From: Ustilago trichophora
Taxonomy: Eukaryota > Basidiomycota > Ustilaginomycetes > Ustilaginales > Ustilaginaceae
NCBI GenBank assembly: GCA_900323505.1
Contig: OOIN01000040.1
Span: 372,001-436,000, forward strand
Reading direction: 5' to 3'
Length of the DNA stretch: 64,000 nt
Positions 37,579-49,011 of the stretch are shown piece after piece. Made by a program: the position numbers and the translations under genes. The first letter of the stretch is position 1. Each line of letters starts with the position of its first letter. The notes below the pieces were generated by a model. That model made no database searches, was not told the origin of the DNA, and saw nothing but the letters and a program-made list of their open reading frames with translations.

Positions 37579-40563
37579 ATGTCATCTGCAGATGCAGCCG
37601 ACTATGGATTCAAGCGCTTTCGCGTAGCAAGAGCATGTGTCGTCTGTCGTCTTCGCAAGACCAAATGCAACGGCGAGCAGCCATGCGACCGATGTAAAGC
37701 ACACTCGGCAGAATGCAAGTATGAAACCGTAGAGTCGCCCGTACCCAAGCGAATCAGTCGTACTGGCTCAACCTCATCCGTCCCAAACACCGGTCGAGCA
37801 TCCCGGGGCAGAGATGACAATGACGATCTCATCAGCGATGACAGTTCCCCCGCCGATGCTGCTGCTGAATCAAGAGCTGCCAAGAGGCAAAAGAGAGCCA
37901 TGATCGACCAGATTGCAGATCGAAGATGGGGTGACCGGCTCCCTTCCCGCTCTTCCACCAACGTGCGCAAATCAGGCTACAAGCTCCATCATCTCGAGCT
38001 TTACGCCTCAATCGACCAGGACGAGCCAACCGACCACGAGACCGAGCTGCACACAGAGGACGGCATTCGCGCCCATGACCAGAACACGGGCAACATGCAG
38101 TTTTACGGATTCACTTCCAACTTCAACTTTCAGCATCGACTCGCCCAGACTGTTGAGGCGCTTCGACTCCGCGAGCAGCACCAGCATGGATCCAACAGCA
38201 GCAATTCGAGAGCAGGTGCTGGCGCCAATGGAGGCAGTGATGGTGCCTCGGCTACTTTGGAAACCAGTCGCCGCTCTTCGCATCTACCCGAAAGCATGAA
38301 AATTTGGGGCCATCAAGACATCATCTTTCGCCAAAGTTTGTCAGAGAAGAGTTTTCCGACACTCGACGCCTGCAAAGATGCCGTTGGCGACTCGACATTC
38401 TTGCCGCCGTCCATCGTTGACCGTTTTATCGAAAATTACATGACTCTTATTCAGCCACAGCTCGGCGCGGTTCCCAAAAGACAGATCCTCAAATGGGTTA
38501 AAGATGCCAAGGCGCTCGGCTATCTCTCGCGAGGCTTCTCTGGTGTTCCTTCCATGGCTGCGTTTGGTCCCGGTACCCACAACAACCTTCAAGCTGGACA
38601 AAAGCCTGGACAGTCGCCGATGCGTACCAACGAGCTCGCTGCGCTCTACGTTGTCTTGGCCCTTGGCGCCCTGATGGATGAGGGCGATTGGGAAGACTGT
38701 TTTGCGCCGGTGCCCATGACTCGCGAAGGCGCTATCGCTTGCGCCACCACTCTCTTCCTTCTCGCCAAGAAGCGGCTCGAAGAGATCGTCGAGAACTCGA
38801 GTATCCAAAGTGCACGCTGTCTGGTGCTCATGAGCTTCTTCTCGCTCCAATGGTCCAGTCCCAACGTCGCATATCTCTACATTGGCTATGCAGCACGTAT
38901 GTGCATCTCGATCGGGCTTCATCGCGAAACGTTTTACCCGCCAAGCAACCCAAGAAGCACAGAGCATCGACAGCTATGGTGGACATGCTACGGCATCGAG
39001 AGGATGATCTCGACGTGGTTCGGTCAGCCGTCTGCTATTCGAGACGATGATCTCTCGGTGCGTCTGCCCCAGCCTGAGAACTCGTACGACGCATATCTGC
39101 TCGTGTACGCCCAGACCACACGCATCTGTTCCGACATGAGCAGGCTCTCTGCCAACCCACCGGCCAACGCTCACGATGTGCTGTTAGCTGCAGAACGCAT
39201 GGAAGCGGAGATGATGCGTATTCGACAAGAGGCACCCAAGGAACTCGCCATCGGACTTCGCGACGGCTTCAATCGCGATGCTGACGACGACTCGGACTCA
39301 TCCGATCTTGTGGTCCGACGTTACTCTGTCACCATCCTTTGGTGGTATTTGCGCTTGCTCATACACAGTCCGCTAGTCATCTTTGCGTTATACTGCCGCT
39401 CCATCGGTACCGACATCCCGCGCACCGTGCTCGACAAAACGCACACCTCAGCACGCGCAGGGCAACAGATCATCGATGCTATCTCCAACGCACGAAGCGA
39501 CATGCCCCGGCCTGGTCTGGACAATATGCGATTTGGCAGTTTCTACCTTGACTCTGCGTGTACCATCGTACTAGCAGCGATCTTGTGCGATCCAAGCAAC
39601 CAGGAATTGGCATTTGGATATTTGGCAGCGATCGATCGGGCGATCAAGTATCTAGAGAAGAAGGAGCGTATCTATGCAGACCATGGTACCACGGCGTCAC
39701 TGCACAAGGCGAGAGACTTGGTGGTGTTGGCGAGGCAGGTGGTGAGGGCAGCAGCAGGTCAGACGGCGAGCTCGAGGGTGAGCGACCAGCAGAGGGCTGC
39801 TCGCGCCAAAGCTTCTGCCACGGGTACGTCCGCACCAGCGGTGCAGGCGAATAGCGCCACAGTTGCGAGCAATGGTGCTGTGGATGCGGCTGGCAGGACA
39901 GCACAGATCGGTCACGGCCGCTTTGAATCCACCTTCTCAACCAGCTCAGAACGCGGAACAGCCTCAGGTGAGCGAGCTGAACTTGATAGAGACGGTCAGA
40001 ATGGTGCAAGTGATGATGCAGCGGATATGGCACAGCGCAACGCTATAGCCGACATGCAGGGCGAGAGAAGCACCTCAACCGACCTGTCGGTATCCTCGCT
40101 GCTGGGTCCTACTTCTTCCACTGCCGCCTATCGACCATCCTCAGGCACGCCTGCGGATGCGAATGCCACACCTGATACGATACAGACAGAGGGCAGGACG
40201 TATGCCAACGAACGCGACGAATGGATGCAATACTTCCTGTCCAATTTTGACTGGCTCTCGCAGCCTGGCACCACACCTCAACCTTTCAGCAACAATTTTT
40301 CGCCCCCGACCAACGGCGCAACTCCGGATCACATGGGACGGGTGATCCCCTCACATTTGAGCGGGAGAGGTGTTGAACCGGTAGCCTCGCCAGGGTTGAG
40401 TTCGCCAGGCAGTGCGGGCGGGCCGGCATCGCTGAGCGAGCTGGATATTGGACTGCTGATGGGCGGTGTCAGCGTTATGGAGGGTGTCACAGATCCGAAT
40501 GGGATTGGACACGGAGAGAATGGCATGGTGGGGACCGCGAGTCAAGCTTTGTTCAATAAGTAA
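37579..40563 (+). CDS. Zn2Cys6 fungal transcription factor
   Basis: 994 codons, no intron. The zinc cluster uses Cys20, 23, 30, 36, 39 and 46 (RACVVCRLRKTKCNGEQPC). Basic and acidic linkers follow, then the fungal-specific transcription factor domain from about residue 275 to 520. That domain includes VDRFIENYMTLIQPQLGAVP, AARMCISIGLHRETFYPP and the conserved RQLWWTCYGIERM. The C-terminal third is Ser/Gly/Ala-rich with an aromatic-acidic patch (DEWMQYFLSNFDWLSQPG) that could be an activation domain. It lies divergent from the regulator at 31019-35107 across a 2.5 kb gap. The regulated pathway cannot be deduced; the neighbours are not an obvious target cluster. Confidence 0.92.
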   Translation: MSSADAADYGFKRFRVARACVVCRLRKTKCNGEQPCDRCKAHSAECKYETVESPVPKRISRTGSTSSVPNTGRASRGRDDNDDLISDDSSPADAAAESRAAKRQKRAMIDQIADRRWGDRLPSRSSTNVRKSGYKLHHLELYASIDQDEPTDHETELHTEDGIRAHDQNTGNMQFYGFTSNFNFQHRLAQTVEALRLREQHQHGSNSSNSRAGAGANGGSDGASATLETSRRSSHLPESMKIWGHQDIIFRQSLSEKSFPTLDACKDAVGDSTFLPPSIVDRFIENYMTLIQPQLGAVPKRQILKWVKDAKALGYLSRGFSGVPSMAAFGPGTHNNLQAGQKPGQSPMRTNELAALYVVLALGALMDEGDWEDCFAPVPMTREGAIACATTLFLLAKKRLEEIVENSSIQSARCLVLMSFFSLQWSSPNVAYLYIGYAARMCISIGLHRETFYPPSNPRSTEHRQLWWTCYGIERMISTWFGQPSAIRDDDLSVRLPQPENSYDAYLLVYAQTTRICSDMSRLSANPPANAHDVLLAAERMEAEMMRIRQEAPKELAIGLRDGFNRDADDDSDSSDLVVRRYSVTILWWYLRLLIHSPLVIFALYCRSIGTDIPRTVLDKTHTSARAGQQIIDAISNARSDMPRPGLDNMRFGSFYLDSACTIVLAAILCDPSNQELAFGYLAAIDRAIKYLEKKERIYADHGTTASLHKARDLVVLARQVVRAAAGQTASSRVSDQQRAARAKASATGTSAPAVQANSATVASNGAVDAAGRTAQIGHGRFESTFSTSSERGTASGERAELDRDGQNGASDDAADMAQRNAIADMQGERSTSTDLSVSSLLGPTSSTAAYRPSSGTPADANATPDTIQTEGRTYANERDEWMQYFLSNFDWLSQPGTTPQPFSNNFSPPTNGATPDHMGRVIPSHLSGRGVEPVASPGLSSPGSAGGPASLSELDIGLLMGGVSVMEGVTDPNGIGHGENGMVGTASQALFNK

Positions 40564-41057
40564 AGGGCTAGGTGAAGCAATGTTTGCGATTCGCTCAGAC
40601 AGAGTTGACGACTATCGTACTATCGTATGATGAAAGCGGTGTGATTGTGTGTGAGACAATGTATGGTATACTGACAAGAGGCAGAGAGGAGGTCTTCGGA
40701 GAAAGAGAGCCGTGATGACGGGTCAAGGAGCTGTGATGTTGTTGGCGGACAAAGAGTGCCAAGAAGCTCAGCTGCACAGCTTAATGTGATAAGACGTGTG
40801 ACCTTTCGGAAGGCTGTGCGGAATTACACGCGTGTCTGCCGCACAAGCCACAAAACGGTACGGCACCTCCACCCGCTTAGACCTTGTTTGCATCCTCGTA
40901 CGCGAGATCTCGCTTCTCTTGTTACCACAACTTCTATACCTCTCGCAAAACACACCACTCATCCCTTCTTCTGCCAACAGGATCACGGACCTTGACACTT
41001 GCACAGTCAGTGTCAAATAAGCAAGCAAAGCAAAACAAAACACTCAAAACGGAAACA
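40564..41057. other. Short intergenic region before the MINDY gene
   Basis: Half a kilobase holding the end of the regulator transcript and the promoter and leader of the MINDY gene. No other element recognised. Confidence 0.5.
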
Positions 41058-44024
41058 ATGGCGGACGGCGGAGGCGGCGGAGGTGGAGGTGGGTTCTTTG
41101 GCGGCGGCGGTGGGTTCGATGGTGGCGCTGCTGCTGCTGCTGCTGCTGCTGCCTCGGCTGCCGCTGCTTCTGGACATCACCACCATCATCACCACACTGG
41201 GAACAGTCACTATCGAAACCATTCTCGCCGAAACCATTGCAGTCCAGCAAACGAATCAGGACCCATCTACCAACCACCTTCTCAACCACCTCCTCGTACG
41301 CAAAGCTCAGCACCGATGAGACCCAATGCTTCCTCATCCAATTCACCACCATCAAATCAGCCGGGGAGCCGAGTCGGCAATCGTGACACATCCGGACACG
41401 AAGAGGCACAGTGGTCGCTCAAGGACATTTACTGGCAGGGGAGGGAGTGCAAGATCATCACCCAGAACCAGAATGGGCCGTGTTCGCTCATCGCCCTTTG
41501 CAACATTCTGCTCCTACGAGGAGAGCTAGAGATCACTCCTCCAGATCGGCCCGTGGTCAGCTACTCTTACCTCTCGCAGCTGATTGCAGAGCATCTCCTC
41601 ACCAAAGCCACCACTGGAGGAGAGGGCGAAGGGCTAGAGGCTGCGCTCAGCACACTACCTCGAACGCAGTATGGACTGGATGTCGACGTAGGCTTTGACT
41701 CGATCACTTCCTTTGCCGCCTCTACAGGATCGGATGGAGGCGCGGGAGAGTTGGCGCTGTTTAGATTGTGCGGTGTTCAACTTGTACACGGATGGCTACC
41801 CGATCCAGCGGATGTCGAGACGCATCAAGCAGTCCAAGCAGCTGGAAGCTACAACAAAGCTACCGACATTGTCGTTCGCGGTGACGAAGTGGCAGATGGC
41901 GCCGTGGTGCGTGATCGAGGAGTCGGCGCTCTGGCAGCAAGACTCGCCAGCGAGTCCTCGCCCTCCAACGGCAAGCAACCCGAACCTCAAGCCTGGACCG
42001 ACGAACAGCGCACCACCGTCCGTCAAGCACTCGCGTTGCAGTCTTTCCTCGACACTCAATCCACGCAACTCACCTACCATGGCCTCTTTGTCCTCGCTCA
42101 GGAGCTACCGGCGGGTCAGCCGGTAGCGCTCTTCCGCAACTCTCATCTGTCGGTGCTCTACAGAAGATTGCCGCACCAAGGTGTTGACGAGGATGCAGCT
42201 CCACCGACACTGTTCACGCTGGCTACCGACTCGAGCTTCTTGATGGAGGACGAGATTGTCTGGGAGAGCCTGGTGGATGTAGACGGCGCGAGCAGCGAGT
42301 TTTACGATGGCAAGTTCCACAAGTCGACGATGCGTCAAGGAGATTACGTCGGAAGGGATGCCGGTGGGTTGGACGGAGAAGGTGGAGCGGGGTTTCAGCA
42401 AAACCAAGACGCCGACTATGCGCTGGCAATGCAGATCTACCAGAATGACCAGGATCGACTGGAGAGGCACCAGCGGAGGAGGAACAGAAGGTCGCAGAGT
42501 GGAACTCAAGCTGGATCGAGACAAGGACAATATCCTATGCAATCGTATGGACTGGCCGGGACCAGTTCGCAGCCGGTGTTTGAGACTCCAAAGGAAGTCT
42601 TTACCACCATGCGATACGAAGCAGAGGCGAGCAAGCAAGACGGGGGGGATGCACTGGTCGTGTCGAGCTTGATTCCGGCCAGACTGCGTGGGGAGCACGA
42701 GGAGCTGTTGGGTAAACTGCAAGGATTATCAATTGGGCAGACGGATGCAAGCAACACGGCCGTACCCGCCCCTCAGTCTACCAACCCTTTCCTCAGTGCT
42801 GCTGACAATGTTTCAGTCGGAGGTCTAGCTCCGGCGCCCATTTCAACAAACCCATTCCTCAACACTGCTTCCACCACCGCCAACGCACCGCATCGACTGT
42901 ACAAGCACATTCCACTGCTGACACAGCACTTGGAGCGCCTCAAGACTTCAGCAGGTGCCATGTGCCGGGCCTATTCGAGGGTCTGGTCGATGCCGGTGCT
43001 CGAGCAGGAAAGGTCGCTCGATCCGGAGCGTATCCTAGATGCCATCGAGTCGAGTCTGGCATCGTCTACAGATGCCACCGCCCCAGGACAGGTCAAGGGC
43101 ATCAGAGTGGCAATCGGCAAGGATGGCTTGATCCGCGTCACGCATCGCAACATCACTCCATTCCCCAGCACACTCGAAGATGGTCCCGAAATCGCCCAAC
43201 TGCCCAGTGTGCGACTCGATTATATGCCCACACGCGTTCGTACGATGGACCTGGAGCCGCTAGTGTTCAACAAGACCGATGCACGTGGCTTCTACGAGGC
43301 AGCCAAACAGCGAGTGGGGGCAGATCCAAGCGTGCTCAGCGGCGTCCGCGACACGGATCGCAGATGCTTCGATGTCATTCTCTGGAACGACGAGCAGATG
43401 GACACGCTCGAAGGCCCCAGTGCTGCATCTCAGTCGACAAGGCTCGTGACGGAGACAAGTCTGGCCAACGTGGTGCTGGAGCTTTTGCCACCTGATGGAG
43501 GCAAGTCGCGCTTTGTCACACCACGCACTTCGACAGGTATGCTGGACGGACTGCTGCGTCACTGGATGGTCAGCAAGGGTATCGTTGAGGAAGAAGACGT
43601 CCAAGTGGATTACTTGATGCATCGAGTGAGGGAAGGATCGGCCTACATCTGGCTCTGCAACTCGCTGCGCGGCGTTTGGAGGGTGGAGCTTGTTGATCCG
43701 CCTCACTATGGCGATCCCAACGCAACAGCCGCAGCAGCAAGAGCTGGAGGAAAACCGGTGAAGAAAACAAGATTCTCTTCCTTGATCAAGAACCCTTCTC
43801 GCACCAACTCTAGCGCCGGCCCATCTGCTTCTGCACCTGCACCCGCTTCCGCATCCGCGATCAACAACATCGCCGCTCCACAGCAAGTAGAAAGTCGCAC
43901 AGAAGCAGTCCACCAAGAGGTGGCAGATGATCTGTACGGTCACAAACAGGGAGATTCTTCCAAGCTTAAAGGCAAAAAGAAAAAGGCAAAGGATGGGAAG
44001 GACAAGGATTGCATCATCATGTGA
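41058..44024 (+). CDS. MINDY-family deubiquitinase with C-terminal CaaX box
   Basis: The start is placed at the ATG in AACAATGGCGG; an in-frame ATG 58 codons earlier lies in leader-like sequence. The product has 988 residues. A low-complexity head (Gly9, Ala9 and His runs) precedes the MINDY catalytic domain. Its motif QNQNGPCSLIALCNILLLRG carries the predicted nucleophile Cys142, and FRNSHLSVLYR carries the predicted catalytic His363. Near 452-470, DADYALAMQIYQNDQDRLE matches the MIU ubiquitin-binding helix that follows the catalytic domain in MINDY-1. The family cleaves K48-linked ubiquitin chains. The long C-terminal half has no domain I can name. The last residues, after a lysine-rich stretch, are CIIM, a CaaX prenylation signal, so membrane attachment is likely. 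Yeast relatives are also predicted prenylation targets. Confidence 0.9.
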   Translation: MADGGGGGGGGGFFGGGGGFDGGAAAAAAAAASAAAASGHHHHHHHTGNSHYRNHSRRNHCSPANESGPIYQPPSQPPPRTQSSAPMRPNASSSNSPPSNQPGSRVGNRDTSGHEEAQWSLKDIYWQGRECKIITQNQNGPCSLIALCNILLLRGELEITPPDRPVVSYSYLSQLIAEHLLTKATTGGEGEGLEAALSTLPRTQYGLDVDVGFDSITSFAASTGSDGGAGELALFRLCGVQLVHGWLPDPADVETHQAVQAAGSYNKATDIVVRGDEVADGAVVRDRGVGALAARLASESSPSNGKQPEPQAWTDEQRTTVRQALALQSFLDTQSTQLTYHGLFVLAQELPAGQPVALFRNSHLSVLYRRLPHQGVDEDAAPPTLFTLATDSSFLMEDEIVWESLVDVDGASSEFYDGKFHKSTMRQGDYVGRDAGGLDGEGGAGFQQNQDADYALAMQIYQNDQDRLERHQRRRNRRSQSGTQAGSRQGQYPMQSYGLAGTSSQPVFETPKEVFTTMRYEAEASKQDGGDALVVSSLIPARLRGEHEELLGKLQGLSIGQTDASNTAVPAPQSTNPFLSAADNVSVGGLAPAPISTNPFLNTASTTANAPHRLYKHIPLLTQHLERLKTSAGAMCRAYSRVWSMPVLEQERSLDPERILDAIESSLASSTDATAPGQVKGIRVAIGKDGLIRVTHRNITPFPSTLEDGPEIAQLPSVRLDYMPTRVRTMDLEPLVFNKTDARGFYEAAKQRVGADPSVLSGVRDTDRRCFDVILWNDEQMDTLEGPSAASQSTRLVTETSLANVVLELLPPDGGKSRFVTPRTSTGMLDGLLRHWMVSKGIVEEEDVQVDYLMHRVREGSAYIWLCNSLRGVWRVELVDPPHYGDPNATAAAARAGGKPVKKTRFSSLIKNPSRTNSSAGPSASAPAPASASAINNIAAPQQVESRTEAVHQEVADDLYGHKQGDSSKLKGKKKKAKDGKDKDCIIM

Positions 44025-44950
44025 TGCTGCTCCTCCCATGGTTTGTAGATGAGGTGAGATGGCTACTGCGTATGCGTAAAAGTTTAATCTTGTAATTTTT
44101 TCCAACTGTGCGGTCCTTCGGTCGTGCTTTGCCTCCGAGATGGATGTGATACCTTTGCGCTCTGATGTGTTCGGGTGTGACAGAGCTTAATGTTGTAGTG
44201 TGAAGTTCAAGATGAAGACGGAGCGCCATGAGGCTTGTTTTTGTTTTTTGTCTAGGCGTTCTGATGGACCCTGCATGGTTCAGAGACCGGATTTCGGGAA
44301 AAAGTCTTCTTTTCTTTTCGTTTTACGCCGCACCGAAGAGGCGCAGATTTAAAGTTTGACAGCAGAGAGCCAGTTTATCGCGTAAAGTGCAGATATAACG
44401 ATCGTGACGAAGATCTTTCTTTCTCTTCTATGAAAGCACGGTAGTGGCTGCATGAGTGTCCCGCTTTCTTCTCTCTTTCATCACATTGAACTGGATTTCG
44501 ACTTTCCTTTCCCACCTCTTGCGCTGGTCGCGACGCTGGTGTGACATTCTTCAAGGTTCAACATTCAAGGCTTCTCGCTGCTGCGCTTCACATGCATCGC
44601 ATCGCATCGCTTAGGCTGAGGTTCGGGGAACCGACTCTTCTTCCGCACAACAACAAAGCTTTTTGGCCCTCTGGAGACGCATCATACATGAATGTCTATA
44701 AGAACAAGACAGCTGGAACGGTTCAGATCGCATCATGATTATCGTTACTTCTCTGTAGAGTTTATAATTTGCTTCATCTTTCGCTTCGACAGCTACAGCC
44801 ATAGAACGACATCTTACATCGACAACACCTTCATCTCGACTTGGTAGCCGATCACATACATCTCCCACACATCCGCAAAAATCTTCACGCCATTATTGCC
44901 GCTCGAGCGGCCGCTCCGCGAAGTAATCACCCTTCCCAAGCTTCTTCACC
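44025..44950. other. Intergenic region upstream of the RdRP gene
   Basis: About 0.9 kb with no supported gene. Near its end is a perfect 14-base palindrome GCCGCTCGAGCGGC (44899-44912), about 40 bases before the RdRP start, which could form a hairpin in the leader. Confidence 0.5.
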
Positions 44951-47900
44951 ATGGAAGTCCTCGTTCAACAGATAGATTCCTGGGTAACCGAAGAAGATCT
45001 CTACAAAGGCGTCGCTCTCGCCCTTCACTCCCCTCCCGTCCGCCTACCCGGTCAAGGACTTACCAATTTCCGCCTGCTCCTCCCCAAAACTGCCCGTAAC
45101 CGCCACAAGGGCCACGCATTCTTGACCATCGCCGAAACTTCAACCGCATCAGCTTTCTTACAGTGCTACACGGGCAAAAGGGGTCGAGCGCTCAACATTG
45201 TTCGTGATGGGAGGTACAACACGTTGAAGATGATCCCGAACGGGTTTGGACATGAAGGGGTGATTCATGATCTGCTGTATCATCCGTATGAGGATTGGGA
45301 GACGAGGCAAAGCAGGTTGAGGGGAGAATTGGATGCGCAAGGTGGGAGCGGGACGAACGGTTCTGCTGGGGAGGATGAAACGATGAGGGTTGGTGGGGCG
45401 GCGCTTAGTCCAATCCCTCCAGACATTGCGCAGAGGAACAACCTCGTGCGGACAAAGACGGCCGGCGACAAGGGCAGAAAACGGGTAGAGCCGGTACGCA
45501 GTGATGGTGCGTGGTGGACCATCGAGTTTGGAGTAATCTGCGAGAATGGCGATTTCTCGATTGAAGACCACGACTCTCCCCACGTTCCTCTACCTTCTGG
45601 TTTCGACGTCAAGAGTCAAACTCTCTACTTTGGCGACAAGGACAACTCGATCCGTATCCTCTTCAACAATATTGTCAGTTGGTCCATCAACCACAACCAT
45701 AACGCTCTCCTCTTCGAACTTGAAGATCCCGCTACGTTCATTCGTCAAGGTCGCAACAGTTCCATCTTTGATTTCATCAACCACACCGATCGGGAAATAC
45801 TGATTCGCCATCGTCATCGCTACCGCATAGCCCACATCGGCTGTCATTTCCGAGTCTCTTTCGTCACTCCTCGCGATCTCGACTGGTTCTGTTTGGAAGC
45901 TAGGCCTTTCCTAAAAAGAGCCGGCAATCCGAGGAGAGATCCGAGGAACATTGTTAGGAGGAACTTGATCGATCCCGACTTTTTCGAGGCTGCCGGTCAG
46001 TTTTGTGCCAATATCGACATCAGGGTGGCTTATCAGTTCGATAAGCTTCTCCGGAATGGGTTATACTCGCCCACGGTGCTGGAGATCCTCAAGTCGAATA
46101 CGAGACGCTTGATCAAGTGCTACAGTGCCGAGTTTGCCGCGCGCGTGCTGGAGAGCCTAGCGACCACTTCGCGGCAGGTGCAGGTGCGTGATAGGAGTAC
46201 AAAGTGCCTACTGGGCAAGGGCAAGCTGCAGCAGCGGATCGAGGTTGAGGAACAACGATTACGACGGCAAGATGCGATGGAGACTGACCCGCTGGACAAC
46301 GCGCAGATGGTCTCTCCTGCCACTGCACAGGTCTACCACGTTACGATTACGCCAACGAGAGTGCTGCTCGAAGGACCGTTTATGGATGCCTCGAATCGGG
46401 TGCTGCGTCTGTTCCCCGAATTCGGCAGCCACTTTATCCGCGTTGCTTTTGCAGATGAGGATGGCGACCGGTTCCCCGTCTCTCGTCACGATTTGAATGG
46501 GATCGATAGTGAATCGTTTGTAAGGGAACGCATTGGTGATCCGCTCAAGTACGGTATCGCTATTGCAGGGCGAAAGTTTGAAGCGCTCGCTTGGTCCGGT
46601 TCGGGGTTGGGCAGCCATCACTGCTGGTTTGTCACTGCATTCACGGATAAAGAGGGTAAACTTTGGGATGCTGAGCGTATCCGTCAGTCTCTGGGCAATT
46701 TTCGACAGGTGGAATCGCAACCTGCTCGGTTTGGCGCTCGTCTCTCCCAGGCGTTCAGTGCCACCTCGTCGACCATCAAGATCAGCGATGACTGGATCAA
46801 AATCGTCGATGACGAGTACAGCGAGGCCCAGATACCTGGTGCGAATGGCAAACGGTACCTGCTCACCGATGGAGTAGGCGAGATCAGCCGACCGCTGCTC
46901 AACGACATTTGGCGCGAACTGTGCATGGTCAAAAACATGCGACGAGAGTGGCAGCTTTCGCAGGAGAATTCAGCGCGCATTCCAAGTGCAATCCAGTTCC
47001 GTTGCGGTGGTGCAAAAGGTGTACTCTGCGTAAACCCAAGGTTGAAGGGCAAGGTGATGAAGATTCGACATAGCATGATCAAGTTCTCCGCTCCAAAGCA
47101 TCGAGATTTGGAGGTTGCAGCTACGTCCTTCTCACCACTCCCGGCAAGACTCAATCGGCCGCTGATCAACGCACTTGAAGACCTCGGTGTACAGGCAGAG
47201 GTGTTTCTGTCGCTACAAAACAAGGCGGTGGAAAGCACGCAGTTGGCACGCAAAGATTTCAAACGGGCATCGCAGCTGATGGGATCCTTTGCGCTTAGTG
47301 ACACGGCAGAGGTGCATAAGCTGTTTCGAAGGTTAGATAGCTTAGTCGGGGTGACACCGGATAAGCTGGACGAAGAAGGGATTTTGAATCGGCTGTGTAC
47401 GATCGTGATCGCTGCTGCTTTAGGAGATTTGAAGCGCAAAGCGAGGATTCCGGTTCAAGGGTGCACGTTGATCGGTGTCGTGGATGAGTTTGGATTCTTA
47501 GGAAAGGGTGAGATCTTTGCCCAGGTCAACGATCAATCGGATGGATCCTTCAGAGTTCTCCAAGGTCGAGTAATGATCGGACGCAGTCCCACCATCCACC
47601 CAGGCGACGTTCGCGTCGTAACCGCTGTCGTACCACCTCCCACACACCCTTTACGACAACTGCGCAACGTCGTCGTCTTTAGCAAAGTGCCCGTCGGCCG
47701 TCCCCTCCAATCCATCCTCAGCGGAGGAGACTTGGACGGTGACGAATATCTCGTCTGCGAAGACGAGAGGCTGTTTCCCAAACGAACTGAATCACCAGGA
47801 CAGTACAAAAACGTTCCGCCTCGATCACTCGCTCGACCATGCACGTTTGAAGACTTGGCGGACTTCTTTGTCGACTATGTGATCAACGATCAGGTGGGAT

Positions 47901-48966
47901 TGGTGTCTACTTTTCATCTGCATATTGCCGATAAGAGCGAGTTGCATTCGATGGATCCAGACTGTGTCAAGCTGGCACAGCTGCATGCCAAGGCGGTGGA
48001 TTATAGAAAGACGGGTCAGGCGGTACATAGAAAGGATGTTCCGATGCCTCCGTTTGGTTCGCCTCGACCAGACTTTTTGGCTCAACGACCCGCTGGTCCG
48101 GGAATCTATCCTAGCACGAGGGCGTTGGGCAGGCTGTTCAGGGCCATCCCAGAACAACATACGGATACGCCCTACGGCAGCACCCCTTCATGGGCCCGCG
48201 GAGAGGGAAAAGCCTCTGCACTGTCCTCGATTCTCAAACAACCCGGCAAATCGGCTGACATTCTCTCCATCTTGACGATCTTGGCGCAAAAATACCCGCA
48301 AATCATGCCAGAGGGTCTACGTCTCGTCCAGATGCAAGCGCATTTCCGACCTTTACTCTCGTCCTTTGTCTACCACTTGAGCCGGCTGGCGGCGTGGATC
48401 CCAGAGAGTCGGACAGAAACGGAATGGCTGAGCGAGGAGGAAATCCTCGTGGGAACCCAAGTTATGGCTACCAAAGCTAAACAGCTCAAGCGAAGGCAAG
48501 AGAGGCTGACGGCGAGTACTGCCGAGTTGTTCCCGATCCTGCGGGCGCAGTTGCGTCTCATTGCGGGAGATGAAACTGTGGAGAGTTCGACGATCGCGGC
48601 CGAGAAAGGGGTGGATAGTGGGAAGAAGGCGAATAACAAGGGCAAAAGGGTGGCAGGAAAAGAACCGCCGGAAGTGATGCACTTTACAGGGTATGCACAG
48701 GTGGTTCAGCCTCCTCTGGTCAAGCCGAGGGCCAAAATCGTTGTGGTAGATGGCGAGAGGGTGGTGTTGAGGGAGAGACCGGATAGTACGCCTTCGCCGT
48801 GGTCGGATGACGAAGGTGGATTTGATCTCAACGAGCATCTGAAGCATCTCTCGATGAAGTATGCGATGAACGAATCTGTCGAACGTAATGACTTGGCTTC
48901 GACTTCGAACTCTACCTCTTCTTCTTTGCGCAATACTGCAAACAACAAGAAGCAACAAAACCAGCC

Positions 48967-49011
<45 letters not shown>

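Noticed and set aside
44899..44955. Adjacent XhoI, NotI, HindIII and NcoI-like sites resembling a cloning polylinker
   Set aside because: The sequence runs smoothly into the natural RdRP leader and coding region, with no vector sequence on either side; coincidence of a GC-rich palindrome.
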